From NCBI RefSeq assembly GCF_014656415.1, contig NZ_BNCJ01000012.1, positions 1-64,000 of the forward strand: a stretch of DNA of 64,000 nucleotides, in the 5' to 3' direction. The notes beneath the pieces were generated by a model. It was not told the origin of the DNA. It did not search any database and saw nothing but the letters and a program-made list of their open reading frames with translations. A program made the position numbers and the translations under genes. This DNA is from Seohaeicola zhoushanensis. GTDB taxonomy: Bacteria > Pseudomonadota > Alphaproteobacteria > Rhodobacterales > Rhodobacteraceae. Below are positions 41,873-50,293 of this stretch, piece after piece. Positions within the stretch are counted from its first letter, which is position 1, and every line of letters starts with the position of its first letter.

Positions 41873-42292
41873 ATGGCAGACAAGGTGAAGATCGCGCGGC
41901 AGTTCATCGAGGCGATTCCGCACGCCCGCGAGCTGGGAATGCAGCTGACCGAACTGGCCGACGGGCGCGCCGAGATCACCATGCCCTATGACGCCCGCCT
42001 CGTCGGCGATCCCAAGACCGGCGTGCTGCATGGCGGCGCGATCTCGACCCTGATGGACACCTGCTGCGGCGCGGCGGTGATGAGCCATCCCTCGGCGCCG
42101 GGCGGCACGGCGACCATCGACCTGCGCATCGACTACATGCGCGCGGCAACGCCGGGGCAGAAGATCACCGCGCGGGCACACTGCTATCACATCACCCATG
42201 CCTTCGCCTTCGTGCGCGCCGAGGCGCTGGACGAGGACTCCGCCCATCCGGTGGCGGTGGCGACCGGGTCCTTCACGGTGGAGCGGGGCTGA
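41873..42292 (+). CDS. PaaI-family hotdog thioesterase
   Basis: The 139-residue protein has a single hotdog fold. The TGVLHGGAISTLMDTCCG motif carries the helix-start HGG and the Asp that usually positions water, and the TIDLRIDYMRAATPGQKI strand follows. PaaI-like enzymes hydrolyse acyl- or aryl-CoA. It overlaps the next thioesterase gene by one base (TGATGG), so the two may form a heteromer or a duplicated pair. It opens a rightward operon ending in a MATE exporter. Confidence 0.88.
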   Translation: MADKVKIARQFIEAIPHARELGMQLTELADGRAEITMPYDARLVGDPKTGVLHGGAISTLMDTCCGAAVMSHPSAPGGTATIDLRIDYMRAATPGQKITARAHCYHITHAFAFVRAEALDEDSAHPVAVATGSFTVERG

Positions 42293-42810
42293 TGGCAAAG
42301 CAGCTTCATGAACCGGTGCAGGTGGTCAAGCAACGGCGCGACGCGGCGCTGAAGGCGCTGGTCGAGGGGGTGCCCTACGTCCGCTTCCTCGGCATCGAGT
42401 TCGACCGCCGCGGCGACGAGCTGACGGCGGTGCTGCGCTTCGACGAGAAGCTGATCGGCAACCCGCTGCGCCAGGTGCTGCACGGCGGGGTGACGGCAGC
42501 TTTCCTCGAAGTCGCGGCGATCATGACGCTGAGCTGGAGCTATCTCTGGCCCGGCATCGAGAACGGCGAGATCGACGTCGAGCGCATGGCGGCGGGCGAG
42601 TTGCCGCGGCTGCCGCGCACCATCGGCTTCACCATCGACTACCTGCGCGCCGGCCTGCCGCGCGACGCCTATGCGCGCGCGGTGATCAGCCGCTCGGGGC
42701 GGCGCTATGCCTCGGTGCGGGTCGAGGCCTGGCAGGACAACCGCGACCGGCCTTTCGCGCAGGGCTCGGGGCATTTCCTGATGCCGCCCGAGGAGGCCGC
42801 CAAGGGCTGA
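42292..42810 (+). CDS. PaaI-family hotdog thioesterase, second copy
   Basis: The 172-residue protein has the same fold (QVLHGGVTAAFLEVAAIM, TIGFTIDYLRAGLPRDAY) but an extra N-terminal helix, and Glu replaces Asp after the HGG loop. An insert of about 20 residues (WPGIENGEIDVERMAAGELP) is unusual for the family. It is coupled to the preceding gene by a one-base overlap and to the MATE gene by one base between stop and start. The divergence of the two copies suggests different substrates or a catalytic and a structural subunit. Confidence 0.85.
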   Translation: MAKQLHEPVQVVKQRRDAALKALVEGVPYVRFLGIEFDRRGDELTAVLRFDEKLIGNPLRQVLHGGVTAAFLEVAAIMTLSWSYLWPGIENGEIDVERMAAGELPRLPRTIGFTIDYLRAGLPRDAYARAVISRSGRRYASVRVEAWQDNRDRPFAQGSGHFLMPPEEAAKG

Positions 42811-42811
42811 G

Positions 42812-44140
42812 ATGAGCGCCGAGGCCGAGGCGATCACCCACCGCCGGGTGCTGAACATCGCGATCCCGATCGTGATCTCGAACGCCACGGTGCCGATCCT
42901 CGGCGCGGTGGATACCGGCGTGGTCGGCCAGATGGGCCTTGCCGCGCCGATCGGTGCGGTGGGGATCGGCGCGATCATCATCTCCTCGCTCTACTGGTTC
43001 TTCGGCTTCCTGCGCATGGGCACCACCGGGCTGGTCGGCCAGGCGCTGGGCGCGGGACGGCAGGCCGAGGCGGTGGCGATCCTGTCGCGGGCGATCCTCG
43101 CCGGGGCGCTGGGCGGCGCGCTGATCCTGCTGTTGCAGGTGCCGCTGTTCTGGGCCGCCTTCCGCCTTTCGCCGGCCTCGGACGAGGTCGAGGCGATGGC
43201 GCGGTCCTACATGGCGATCCGGGTCTGGTCGGCGCCGGCGGCCATCGCCATCTTCGGCGTCACCGGCTGGCTGATCGCGCAGGAGCGCACCCGCGGGGTG
43301 CTGGTGCTGCAGCTCTGGATGAACGGGCTGAACATCGGGCTGGACCTCTGGTTCGTGCTGGGCCTGGGCTGGGGCGTCGAGGGCGTGGCCTTCGCCACCT
43401 TCCTCGCCGAGTGGAGCGGGCTGGCGCTGGCGCTCTGGCTTTGCCGCGATGCCTTCCGCACGCCCTGGTGGCGCGATCCGGACCGGGTCTTCGATGGCGC
43501 GCGGCTGCTGCGGATGCTGGCGGTCAATGCCGATATCATGATCCGCTCGCTGCTGCTGATGTCGATCTTCGTCTCCTTTCTCTTCGTCGGCGCGCGCTTC
43601 GGCGACGTGACGCTGGCGGCGAACCAGGTGCTGCTGCAGTTCATCGAGATCACCGCCTATGCGCTGGACGGGTTCGCCTTCGCCGCCGAGGCGCTGGTGG
43701 GGCAGGCGGTGGGCGCGGCCAGCGTGGCGCGGCTGCGCCGCTCGATCCGCATCGCCACGCTCTGGTCGCTGGCGGGCACGGTGGTGCTGACGCTGGTCTT
43801 CGCCGGCGCGGGCGGTGCGATCATCGACCTGATGGCCAAGGCCCCCGAGGTGCAGGCCGAGGCGCGCGCCTACCTGCCCTGGATGCTGGCGGTGCCGCTG
43901 CTGGGCATCGCGAGCTGGATGTTCGACGGCATCTTCATCGGCGCCACCCGCACCGCGGACATGCGCAACATGGCGGTGCTCTCGACCGCGATCTACGTGC
44001 TGGCGGCGCTGCTGCTGGTGCCGGCCTGGGGCAACCACGGGCTCTGGGCGGCCTTCCTGATCTCCTTCGTCGCCCGCGGCCTGACCCTGGCCGCGCGCTA
44101 TCCGGCGCTGGAGCGGGCGACGGCGGCCGGGGCGCTCTGA
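42812..44140 (+). CDS. MATE-family efflux transporter
   Basis: The 442-residue inner-membrane protein has about 12 hydrophobic helices in two similar halves, the MATE layout. The opening HRRVLNIAIPIVISNATVPI, ILGAVDTGVVGQMG and GFLRMGTTGLVGQALGAG match the family; such proteins expel organic cations, drugs or metabolites in exchange for H+ or Na+. It starts at ATG 42812, one base after the thioesterase stop. The 3' end is followed by a composite repeat and a hairpin terminator. The cargo is unknown, but the operon suggests a product of acyl-CoA hydrolysis. Confidence 0.9.
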   Translation: MSAEAEAITHRRVLNIAIPIVISNATVPILGAVDTGVVGQMGLAAPIGAVGIGAIIISSLYWFFGFLRMGTTGLVGQALGAGRQAEAVAILSRAILAGALGGALILLLQVPLFWAAFRLSPASDEVEAMARSYMAIRVWSAPAAIAIFGVTGWLIAQERTRGVLVLQLWMNGLNIGLDLWFVLGLGWGVEGVAFATFLAEWSGLALALWLCRDAFRTPWWRDPDRVFDGARLLRMLAVNADIMIRSLLLMSIFVSFLFVGARFGDVTLAANQVLLQFIEITAYALDGFAFAAEALVGQAVGAASVARLRRSIRIATLWSLAGTVVLTLVFAGAGGAIIDLMAKAPEVQAEARAYLPWMLAVPLLGIASWMFDGIFIGATRTADMRNMAVLSTAIYVLAALLLVPAWGNHGLWAAFLISFVARGLTLAARYPALERATAAGAL

Positions 44141-44172
44141 GAGGCGAGGGCGTCCGAACGGATGTGTCGCCT

Positions 44173-44245
44173 GGGGGCGCTGCCCCCGCCGCGCCTGCGG
44201 CGCGACTCCCCTGGAGATATTTATGAAGAAGAGAAATCAGGGGCG
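44173..44245 (+). repeat. Composite intergenic element, copy C
   Basis: GGGGGC-GCT-GCCCCC (44173-44187), then GCGCCTGCGGCGCG (44191-44204), CCCCTGGAGATATTTATGAA and the purine tail AGAAGAGAAATCAGGGG. It shares the 14-base GCGCCTGCGGCGCG with copy D and the AGAAGAGAAATCAGGGG tail with copy E. Confidence 0.75.
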
Positions 44246-44279
44246 CGGCGCGGGATGGCGGCGCGGCGCTGGATGCAGG

Positions 44280-44309
44280 AAGGGCGGCCCGGTGAGCGGC
44301 CGCCCTTTT
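44280..44309 (+). terminator. Intrinsic terminator of the thioesterase-MATE operon
   Basis: AAGGGCGGC (44280-44288) pairs with GCCGCCCTT (44299-44307), and TT, then CGTTTT follow. It is 140 bases after the MATE stop. Confidence 0.65.
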
Positions 44310-44340
44310 CGTTTTCCGGTCGGGGCGGGGCCCCGTGCGG

Positions 44341-45732
44341 TCAGCCGAAGACCTTGGTCAGGGCCTTGTCCACCGCGCCGGTGATCTGGTCGATGTCGTC
44401 GCTGGTCGAGATCAGCGCCGGCGAGAAGCAGAGCGTGTTGTTCTTGCCCGGCACCGAGCGGTTGGTGACGCCGATGATGACGCCCTGGGCACCGCATTCG
44501 CCGACCACGGCCTGGGCCAGCTTCTCGGCCACCGGCTGGCGGGTCTGGCGGTCGGCGACCAGCTCGGCGCCGCAGAACAGGCCCTTGCCGCGCACTTCGC
44601 CGATGACCTTGTGCTTGTCCATCAGCTCGGCCAGGTTCTCCATCATCCGCGCGCCCATGGCGGTGGTGTTCTCGAGCAGGTTCTCCTCCTCGATGATCGC
44701 CAGGTTCTCGAGCGCCGCCGCCGGTCCGGCGGTGCAGCCGCCGAAGGTCGAGATGTCGCGGAAGTAGTTCAGCGGGTCCTCGGCATTGTCCTTGAACGGG
44801 TCGAAGACGTCCTCGGTGGTCACCAGGCAGGCGATGGCGGCATAGCCCGAGGCGACGCCCTTGGCCATGGTCACCATGTCCGGCTTGATGCCGTAGTGCT
44901 GGTAGCCGAACCAGGTGCCGGTCCGGCCGACGCCGCAGACCACCTCGTCGATGTGGATCAGCACGCCGTATTTCGCGCAGATCTCCTGCACCCGCTCCCA
45001 GTAGCCGTCCGGCGGCGTGATGACGCCGCCGCCGGCGGTGACGGGTTCGAGGCAGATCGAGCCGACCGTGTCCGGGCCCTCGGCGAGGATCACCTTCTCG
45101 ATCTGGTCGGCGGCCCAGAGACCGTAGTTCTCCTTCGGCGCGCCCTCCTGTTCGAAGGCGCGGTATTCCAGGCAGTGCGGCACCCGCACGAAGCCCGGCG
45201 CGAAGGGTCCGTATTGCGCGTTGCGCTCGTCCTGGCCGCCGGCCGAGAGGGCGCCGATGGTGGTGCCGTGATAGTCGCGGTCACGGTAGAGCACCTTGTA
45301 TTTCTTGCCGCCGAACTTCTTGTGGGCGAGCTGGCGCACCATCTTGAAGGCCTTCTCGTTGGCCTCGGAGCCGGAGTTGGTGTAATAGACCCGCTTCATG
45401 CCCGGCATCTTCGAGATCAGCTTCTCGGAGAAGAGCGCGCCGGGGATCGAACCGGCGGAACCGGCGAAGTAGTTCAGCTTGATGAGCTGGTCGCGCACCG
45501 CGTTGGCGATCCGCTCGCGGCCGTAGCCGACGTTGACCGTCCAGACGCCGCCCGAGACGGCGTCGAGGAATTCGCGGCCGTTCTGGTCCCAGACCCGCAT
45601 GCCCTTGCCCTCGACGATGATGCGGGGGTCGGAGGTCTCGTAGGGCTTGTGCTGGCTCAGGTGGTGCCAGACGTGGGCCTTGTCGGCCTCCACCACATGG
45701 CTGATGTCGTTTTCGCTGAATGTGCCGTGCAT
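44341..45732 (-). CDS. tpa: Taurine--pyruvate aminotransferase
   Basis: The 463-residue class-III PLP aminotransferase transfers the amino group of taurine to pyruvate and gives sulfoacetaldehyde and alanine. Lys291 in VTMAKGVASGYAAI is the PLP lysine and Asp262 in LIHIDEVVCGVGRTG binds the ring nitrogen. The N-terminal MHGTFSENDISHVVEADKAH opening and the length match Tpa. ATG 45732 was chosen; the upstream frame is unlike the family. It is divergent from tauABC and thus part of a taurine pathway. xsc and pta are not in the window, and tauR, often the neighbour, is missing too. Confidence 0.88.
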   Translation of the reverse strand: MHGTFSENDISHVVEADKAHVWHHLSQHKPYETSDPRIIVEGKGMRVWDQNGREFLDAVSGGVWTVNVGYGRERIANAVRDQLIKLNYFAGSAGSIPGALFSEKLISKMPGMKRVYYTNSGSEANEKAFKMVRQLAHKKFGGKKYKVLYRDRDYHGTTIGALSAGGQDERNAQYGPFAPGFVRVPHCLEYRAFEQEGAPKENYGLWAADQIEKVILAEGPDTVGSICLEPVTAGGGVITPPDGYWERVQEICAKYGVLIHIDEVVCGVGRTGTWFGYQHYGIKPDMVTMAKGVASGYAAIACLVTTEDVFDPFKDNAEDPLNYFRDISTFGGCTAGPAAALENLAIIEEENLLENTTAMGARMMENLAELMDKHKVIGEVRGKGLFCGAELVADRQTRQPVAEKLAQAVVGECGAQGVIIGVTNRSVPGKNNTLCFSPALISTSDDIDQITGAVDKALTKVFG

Positions 45733-46146
45733 GGCGCGGGCCTTTCGGAAAGTAGGGAACGGGAGGAGCCATGCCTCGGGACAGGCTGGGAGTCCAGGCT
45801 GGCTGCTCATTGCATCAATGCCAGAAAACCGGTCGCGTTATAGGGCCAGATGGTTATGTCACATAGGTCCAAACATGGGGGCATTTCCAGAGATTTGCCC
45901 CGAGGGGGGGTGGCAAAATGCTGAACTGGCTGGAAAAATCCGACCGAAGGCTGGCCGCGGTGGCGGCGATCTGTTGCGAAGAGTCGGATAATGCACAGAA
46001 AAATGATTGATCGGGGGGGCGATTTCAGGTCGGATCGTGGGCGACTGCCGGCCCGTCGTGGCCGGAAGCGACATGCCCCGAAGCGGCGCCAGACCGCAGG
46101 GGCCGAACACATGCCGCGCAAGCGGATCAACAGGGAGACGACCGAG
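45733..46146. promoter_or_regulatory. Divergent tpa/tauA regulatory region (414 bases)
   Basis: No convincing protein gene. A 30-codon open frame (45916-46008) exists but has no domain match. On the minus strand, CTGGACTCCC (45788-45797) and TTGGACCTAT (45863-45872) resemble the CTGGACYTAA sites reported for TauR. They match only 7 and 8 of 10 positions and are 75 bases apart, so the assignment is weak. The region must hold promoters for both transcripts. Confidence 0.35.
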
Positions 46147-47142
46147 ATGACACTCAAGAACCGACTGATGGGCGCCGTGGCCGGGGCCGCGATGATGGCC
46201 GCCGCGGCGCCGGCGATGGCCGATATCACCGTGGGCTACTTCCTCGAATGGCCGATGCCCTTCGAATACGCCAAGGTGATGGGCACCTATGACAAGGAGC
46301 TGGGCACCACGGTGAACTGGGTCAGCTTCGACACCGGCACCGCGATGAGCGCGGCCATGGCCTCGGGCGACGTGCAGCTGAGCGTGAGCCAGGGCGTGCC
46401 GCCCTTCGTGGTCGCCACCTCGGCGGGGCAGGACCTGCAGATCGTCGACGTGGCGGTCTCCTATGCCGACAACGACAACTGCGTGGTGGCGAGCGGGCTG
46501 GAGATCGACAAGACCAATGCCGGGGAACTCGCCGGCAAGAAGGTCGCCGTGCCGCTGGGCACCGCCGCGCACTATGGCTTCCTCAAGCAGATGGACCATT
46601 TCGGCATCGACCTCGCCAGCCTCGAGATCGTCGACATGGCACCGGCCGAGGGCGCCGCCGCGCTGGCGCAGGGCAGCGTCGACATGGCCTGCGGCTGGGG
46701 CGGGGCGCTGCGCCGGTCCAAGGAGCATGGCAACGTGCTGCTGACCGGGGCCGAGAAGGAGGAACTGGGCATCCTGGTCTTCGACGTGACCAGCGCGCCG
46801 GCCGCCTTCGTGGCCGAGAACGGCGACCTGGTGGCCAAGTTCCTCAAGGTGACGGCCGATGCCAACGCCATGTGGGCCGACGAGAGCAAGCGCGCCGAGA
46901 TGCTGCCGGTGATCGCCAAGGACGCCGGCATGGACGAACAGGCCACCGCCGAGACGCTGGCCACCTTCGTCTTCCCGACCGTCGACGACCAGCTTGGCGC
47001 CAAGTGGCTGGGCGGCGGCGCGCAGGAGTTCATGAAGGGCGTGGCCGATGTCTTCGTCTCGGCCGGCTCGATCCCGGCGGCGAAGCCCAGCTACGAGGGC
47101 AACGTCAACCTCGGGCCGCTGAAGGCCGCGCAGGGCATGTGA
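46147..47142 (+). CDS. tauA: Taurine ABC transporter substrate-binding protein
   Basis: The 331-residue periplasmic protein binds taurine for uptake. The signal peptide is about 1-24 (ending AAPAMA). The mature protein begins DITVGYFLEWPMPFEYAKVM and has the two-lobed NMT1/TauA fold; VPLGTAAHYGFLKQMDHFGI and VDMACGWGGALRRSKEH lie in the ligand-cleft lobes. ATG 46147 follows GGGAG. It is the first gene of tauABC and is followed by strong hairpins, which may keep its mRNA more abundant than that of tauBC. Confidence 0.9.
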   Translation: MTLKNRLMGAVAGAAMMAAAAPAMADITVGYFLEWPMPFEYAKVMGTYDKELGTTVNWVSFDTGTAMSAAMASGDVQLSVSQGVPPFVVATSAGQDLQIVDVAVSYADNDNCVVASGLEIDKTNAGELAGKKVAVPLGTAAHYGFLKQMDHFGIDLASLEIVDMAPAEGAAALAQGSVDMACGWGGALRRSKEHGNVLLTGAEKEELGILVFDVTSAPAAFVAENGDLVAKFLKVTADANAMWADESKRAEMLPVIAKDAGMDEQATAETLATFVFPTVDDQLGAKWLGGGAQEFMKGVADVFVSAGSIPAAKPSYEGNVNLGPLKAAQGM

Positions 47143-47145
47143 CCC

Positions 47146-47234
47146 GGACCGCCGGGCGGGCATTGCCCGTCCGGCCCCATCGGGCGGTCCAAAAGTCTTG
47201 CAAGACTTTTGGCAAAACTTTTTCAAAAGTTTTG
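47146..47234 (+). repeat. Stacked palindromes between tauA and tauB
   Basis: GGACCGCC (47146-47153) pairs with GGCGGTCC (47183-47190). Then a perfect 24-base palindrome CCAAAAGTCTTG-CAAGACTTTTGG (47189-47212) is followed at once by CAAAACTTTT-TC-AAAAGTTTTG (47213-47234). The last two form a tandem double hairpin like the one at 55471-55516. The position after a binding-protein gene suggests an mRNA-stabilising or attenuating role. Confidence 0.75.
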
Positions 47235-47265
47235 CGCCGCGCGGATTTTCCCCGGAGACGGAACG

Positions 47266-48072
47266 ATGAGCGGACTCGCGATCGAAAACATATCCATGCG
47301 CTTCGACCTTCCCGGCGGCGCATCGGTGCAGGCGCTGAAGGACGTCTCGCTGACCCTCGCGCCCGGCGAGCTGCTGAGCGTTCTCGGCCCCTCGGGCTGC
47401 GGCAAGACCACCCTGCTCAACATCGTCGCGGGTTTCCTCGCGCCGACCGAGGGGCGCATCGTGCTGAACGGCCACGAGGTCAAGGGTCCCGACGCCGAGC
47501 GCGGCATGGTGTTCCAGCAGGGCGCGCTGTTTGAGTGGATGAACGTGCGCGAGAACGTCGGTTTCGGCCCCTCGATGAAGGGGATGCCGGCGGCGGAGAA
47601 GCGGCAGATCGTCGATCACCTGCTCGAGGTCGTCGGGCTGAAGGACTTCAAGGAGAAGGCGGTCTACGAGCTGTCGGGCGGCATGCAGCAGCGGGTGGCG
47701 CTGGCGCGCTGCCTCGCCAACGACCCGGACGTGATCCTAATGGACGAACCGCTCGGCGCGCTCGACGCGTTGACGCGCGAGAAGATGCAGAGCCTGGTGC
47801 TCAAGCTCTGGAAGGAGACCGGCAAGACCATCATCCTCATCACCCACTCGGTCGAGGAGGCGCTGCTGCTGGGCGAGCGGCTGCTGGTGATGGCGCCGCG
47901 CCCCGGCCGCATCCACAAGGAATACCGCCTGCCCTTTGCCGAACTGGGCGTGGGCAAGGACCTGCGCCAGGTCAAGAAGCACCCGGATTTCGCCCGCACC
48001 CGCGAGGAGATCCTGGGCATGATCTGGGACATGGAGGAAGAGATCATGGGCCAGCCGGGCGCGGGGGAGTGA
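47266..48072 (+). CDS. tauB: Taurine ABC transporter ATP-binding protein
   Basis: The 268-residue ATPase powers taurine import. Walker A is GPSGCGKTT (41-49), the Q-loop lies around VFQQGALFEW, the signature LSGGMQQR is at 136-143, and Walker B VILMDEPLGALD is at 156-167. The switch His is in LITHSVEEALLLGER. ATG 47266 follows GGAGACG, and an in-frame upstream ATG lies within the hairpin region. The stop is 4 bases before tauC. Confidence 0.93.
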   Translation: MSGLAIENISMRFDLPGGASVQALKDVSLTLAPGELLSVLGPSGCGKTTLLNIVAGFLAPTEGRIVLNGHEVKGPDAERGMVFQQGALFEWMNVRENVGFGPSMKGMPAAEKRQIVDHLLEVVGLKDFKEKAVYELSGGMQQRVALARCLANDPDVILMDEPLGALDALTREKMQSLVLKLWKETGKTIILITHSVEEALLLGERLLVMAPRPGRIHKEYRLPFAELGVGKDLRQVKKHPDFARTREEILGMIWDMEEEIMGQPGAGE

Positions 48073-48076
48073 GGCA

Positions 48077-49408
48077 ATGATCATCAGCGATCTCGGCCAG
48101 GAACTGGCGCAACTGGGGCTTGGCCTCTTGCGGGCGCTGCCCTTCATGATCGGCTACGTGCTGCTGATCCTGCTCTTCGCGCTGGTCTGGCGGCTGGTGA
48201 AGCGCGCGCTGACGCCCAGGCGCGATTTCACCTCGCTCAAGACCGTGACCTTCGGCGACGAAAGCGCGGTGGTCTCGAACACCGTCGCCTCGGTGATCTC
48301 GGTGGTGGTGGTCTTCCTGCTCTGGGGCGCCTTCACCGGATCGGCGCTGCTGCCCCGCTTCCTGCATGCGCCGGGGCCCTTCATCGGGCAGGGCAGCTTC
48401 ACCTACACGGTCGAGGCGGCGGACGGGCGGCGCGACGATGCGCGGGTCGACGTGACCGTCTACGACAAGGACGGCGTGGTCGATCCGGCCGCGGTTGCCC
48501 CCGGCGAGGGCATCGCCAAGGACGATTCGATCGCGCTGCAGGCCTATCGCAGCAAGCTGCTGCTCTGGGACGCCAACGACGAGGTGACGCGCAAGGACGG
48601 CGCGAGGATCGTCGCCATCGACGGCAAGCCGGTCGGCCCCGGCGGCGAGGTCGAGACCGCCATCGGACGCGTCGCGGTGACCGACAAGGGCACGCTGAAC
48701 GTGGTGCCGGCGCAGGGGATGCAGATGGAGGAGATCTGGCTGCCCGCCCCCGAGGCGGTCTGGCACCGGCTCATCACCATCTGGCGCGACGGCTACCAGA
48801 ACGTGACCCTGGCCGAGCACCTCAGCTACTCGCTGTTCCGCGTCGTCGTCGGCTTCCTGCTGGGCGCCATCGTCGGCATCCCGCTGGGCTATGCCATGGG
48901 GCTGTCGGACTGGTTCCGCGGCTGGTTCGACCCGATTGTCGAATTCATGCGGCCGGTGCCGCCGCTGGCGCTGATCCCGCTGGTGATCATCTGGGCGGGG
49001 ATCGGCGAGCAGGGCAAGATCATCCTGCTGTTCCTCGCCGCGCTCTGGATCATGGCGATTGCCGCGCGCTCGGGGGTCTCGGGGGTGAAGATATCGAAGG
49101 TGCACGCGGCCTATTCGCTGGGGGCAAGCAAGGTGCAGATCCTGCGCCATGTCATCATCCCCAACTCGCTGCCCGAGATCTTCACCGGCGCGCGGGTGGC
49201 GATGGGGGTCTGCTGGGGCACGGTGGTGGCGGCCGAACTGGTGGCGGCCGAGAAGGGCATCGGCAAGATGATCGTGGCGGCGGCCAAGTTCCAGTCGACC
49301 GATATCGTCATCATGGGGATCATCCTGATCGGGGTGATCGGCTTCGGGATCGACCTGCTGATGCGCTGGGCCGAGCGGATCCTGGTGCCCTGGAAGGGCA
49401 AGGGCTGA
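48077..49408 (+). CDS. tauC: Taurine ABC transporter permease with extended N terminus
   Basis: The 443-residue permease is much longer than the usual TauC or SsuC of about 260-280 residues. Two membrane helices occur near the N terminus (about 18-40 and 68-90). A soluble region of about 130 residues (95-225) with Val-Thr-rich strands (DVTVYDKDGVVDPAAVAPGE) follows. The standard binding-protein-dependent permease domain covers about 245-435, with the EAA-like SLGASKVQILRHVIIPNSLP loop. The soluble part is likely periplasmic and could contact TauA. The reading frame is intact, so the length is not an artefact of a frameshift. Confidence 0.88.
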   Translation: MIISDLGQELAQLGLGLLRALPFMIGYVLLILLFALVWRLVKRALTPRRDFTSLKTVTFGDESAVVSNTVASVISVVVVFLLWGAFTGSALLPRFLHAPGPFIGQGSFTYTVEAADGRRDDARVDVTVYDKDGVVDPAAVAPGEGIAKDDSIALQAYRSKLLLWDANDEVTRKDGARIVAIDGKPVGPGGEVETAIGRVAVTDKGTLNVVPAQGMQMEEIWLPAPEAVWHRLITIWRDGYQNVTLAEHLSYSLFRVVVGFLLGAIVGIPLGYAMGLSDWFRGWFDPIVEFMRPVPPLALIPLVIIWAGIGEQGKIILLFLAALWIMAIAARSGVSGVKISKVHAAYSLGASKVQILRHVIIPNSLPEIFTGARVAMGVCWGTVVAAELVAAEKGIGKMIVAAAKFQSTDIVIMGIILIGVIGFGIDLLMRWAERILVPWKGKG

Positions 49409-49424
49409 AGTCGCGCGGCGACGG

Positions 49425-49451
49425 GCGGCGGCGGGGTGAACCCCGCCCTAC
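49425..49451. repeat. GGCGGCGGGGTGAACCCCGCCCTAC palindrome
   Basis: GGCGGGGTGAACCCCGCC forms a dyad, followed by CTAC. It is the mirror-orientation partner of 38850-38874 and lies just after the tauC stop. Confidence 0.75.
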
Positions 49452-49478
49452 GCCTCGTCCCGGCCTTGCCCGGTGAAC

Positions 49479-49526
49479 GCGCCTGCGGCGCGTGGCCTTC
49501 GGCGAGGATATTTCCGGCAAAAGGAA
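49479..49526 (+). repeat. Composite intergenic element, copy D
   Basis: GCGCCTGCGGCGCG (49479-49492), then GGCCTTCGGCGAGGATATTT and GGCAAAAGGAAG. It shares the 14-base GC palindrome with copy C, and the GGAG-TATTT box is degenerate (GAGGATATTT). Confidence 0.6.
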
Positions 49527-49537
49527 GCTGCAGGCGT

Positions 49538-50293
49538 TCAGAGCGGTTTCAGCCCGTATCCCGCCGCTTCGAGCCTTGCGCGCAGCCCGCGCGCGATGGC
49601 CAGCGCCTCGGGGCCGTCGCCATGCAGGCAGATGGTGTCGATCCGCGTCGGGATGCGCTGGCCCGAGACCGCGATGATCGCCTGTTCCTCCAGCATCTGC
49701 AGGATGCGCTCGGCCGCGAAGCCGGGGTCGTGGATCATCGCGCCGGGCAGCTTGCGGTCGACCAGCGTGGCGTCGTCGTTATAGGCGCGGTCCGAGAAGA
49801 TCTCGCCGGCCCAGTTGCAGCCCAGCGCGCGCACCACCTTCTCCTGCGCGGTGGCGGCCAGCACCATGATGACGATGTCCGGGTCGACCTTCAGCGCCGC
49901 CTCGTAGCAGACCCGCGCCATCTCGGCATCCTCCGAGGCCATGTTCGACAGCGCGCCATGCAGCTTGAGGTGGCGCACGTGCCCGCCCGCGGCCCTGGCC
50001 ATCGCCTGGGCCGCGCCCAGCTGGTAGGTCACCAGGTTGGCGAGTTCGGAATGGCTGAGCGGAATGCGCCTGCGCCCGAAGCCCTGCAGGTCGGCAAAAC
50101 CGGGATGCGCGCCGATGCCCACGCCGTTCTCCACCGCCAGCCGCATCGTCTTCGCCATGGTATCGGCGTCGCCGGCGTGCCAGCCGCAGGCGATATTGGC
50201 CGAGGTGACGATCTTCAGCAGGCTGGCGTCGTCGCCCATCGGCCAGGGGCCGAAGCTTTCGCCCATGTCGGCGTTGAGGTCGATGGTCTTCAT
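49538..50293 (-). CDS. pxpA: 5-oxoprolinase subunit PxpA (LamB/YcsF family)
   Basis: The 251-residue protein is the LamB/YcsF subunit of bacterial 5-oxoprolinase, which opens pyroglutamate with ATP to give glutamate. The opening DLNADMGESFGPW, ANIACGWHAGD, and GIGAHPGFADLQGFGRR carry metal- and substrate-type residues of the TIM-barrel-like fold. ATG 50293 overlaps the pxpC stop by four bases (ATGA), giving the order pxpB-pxpC-pxpA. The C-terminal HGDGPEALAIARGLR is typical. Confidence 0.93.
   Translation of the reverse strand: MKTIDLNADMGESFGPWPMGDDASLLKIVTSANIACGWHAGDADTMAKTMRLAVENGVGIGAHPGFADLQGFGRRRIPLSHSELANLVTYQLGAAQAMARAAGGHVRHLKLHGALSNMASEDAEMARVCYEAALKVDPDIVIMVLAATAQEKVVRALGCNWAGEIFSDRAYNDDATLVDRKLPGAMIHDPGFAAERILQMLEEQAIIAVSGQRIPTRIDTICLHGDGPEALAIARGLRARLEAAGYGLKPL

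Noticed and set aside
45916-46008. 30-codon open frame upstream of tauA as a truncated tauR
   Set aside because: Its residues show no MocR or GntR similarity, and no further fragments of tauR lie nearby.
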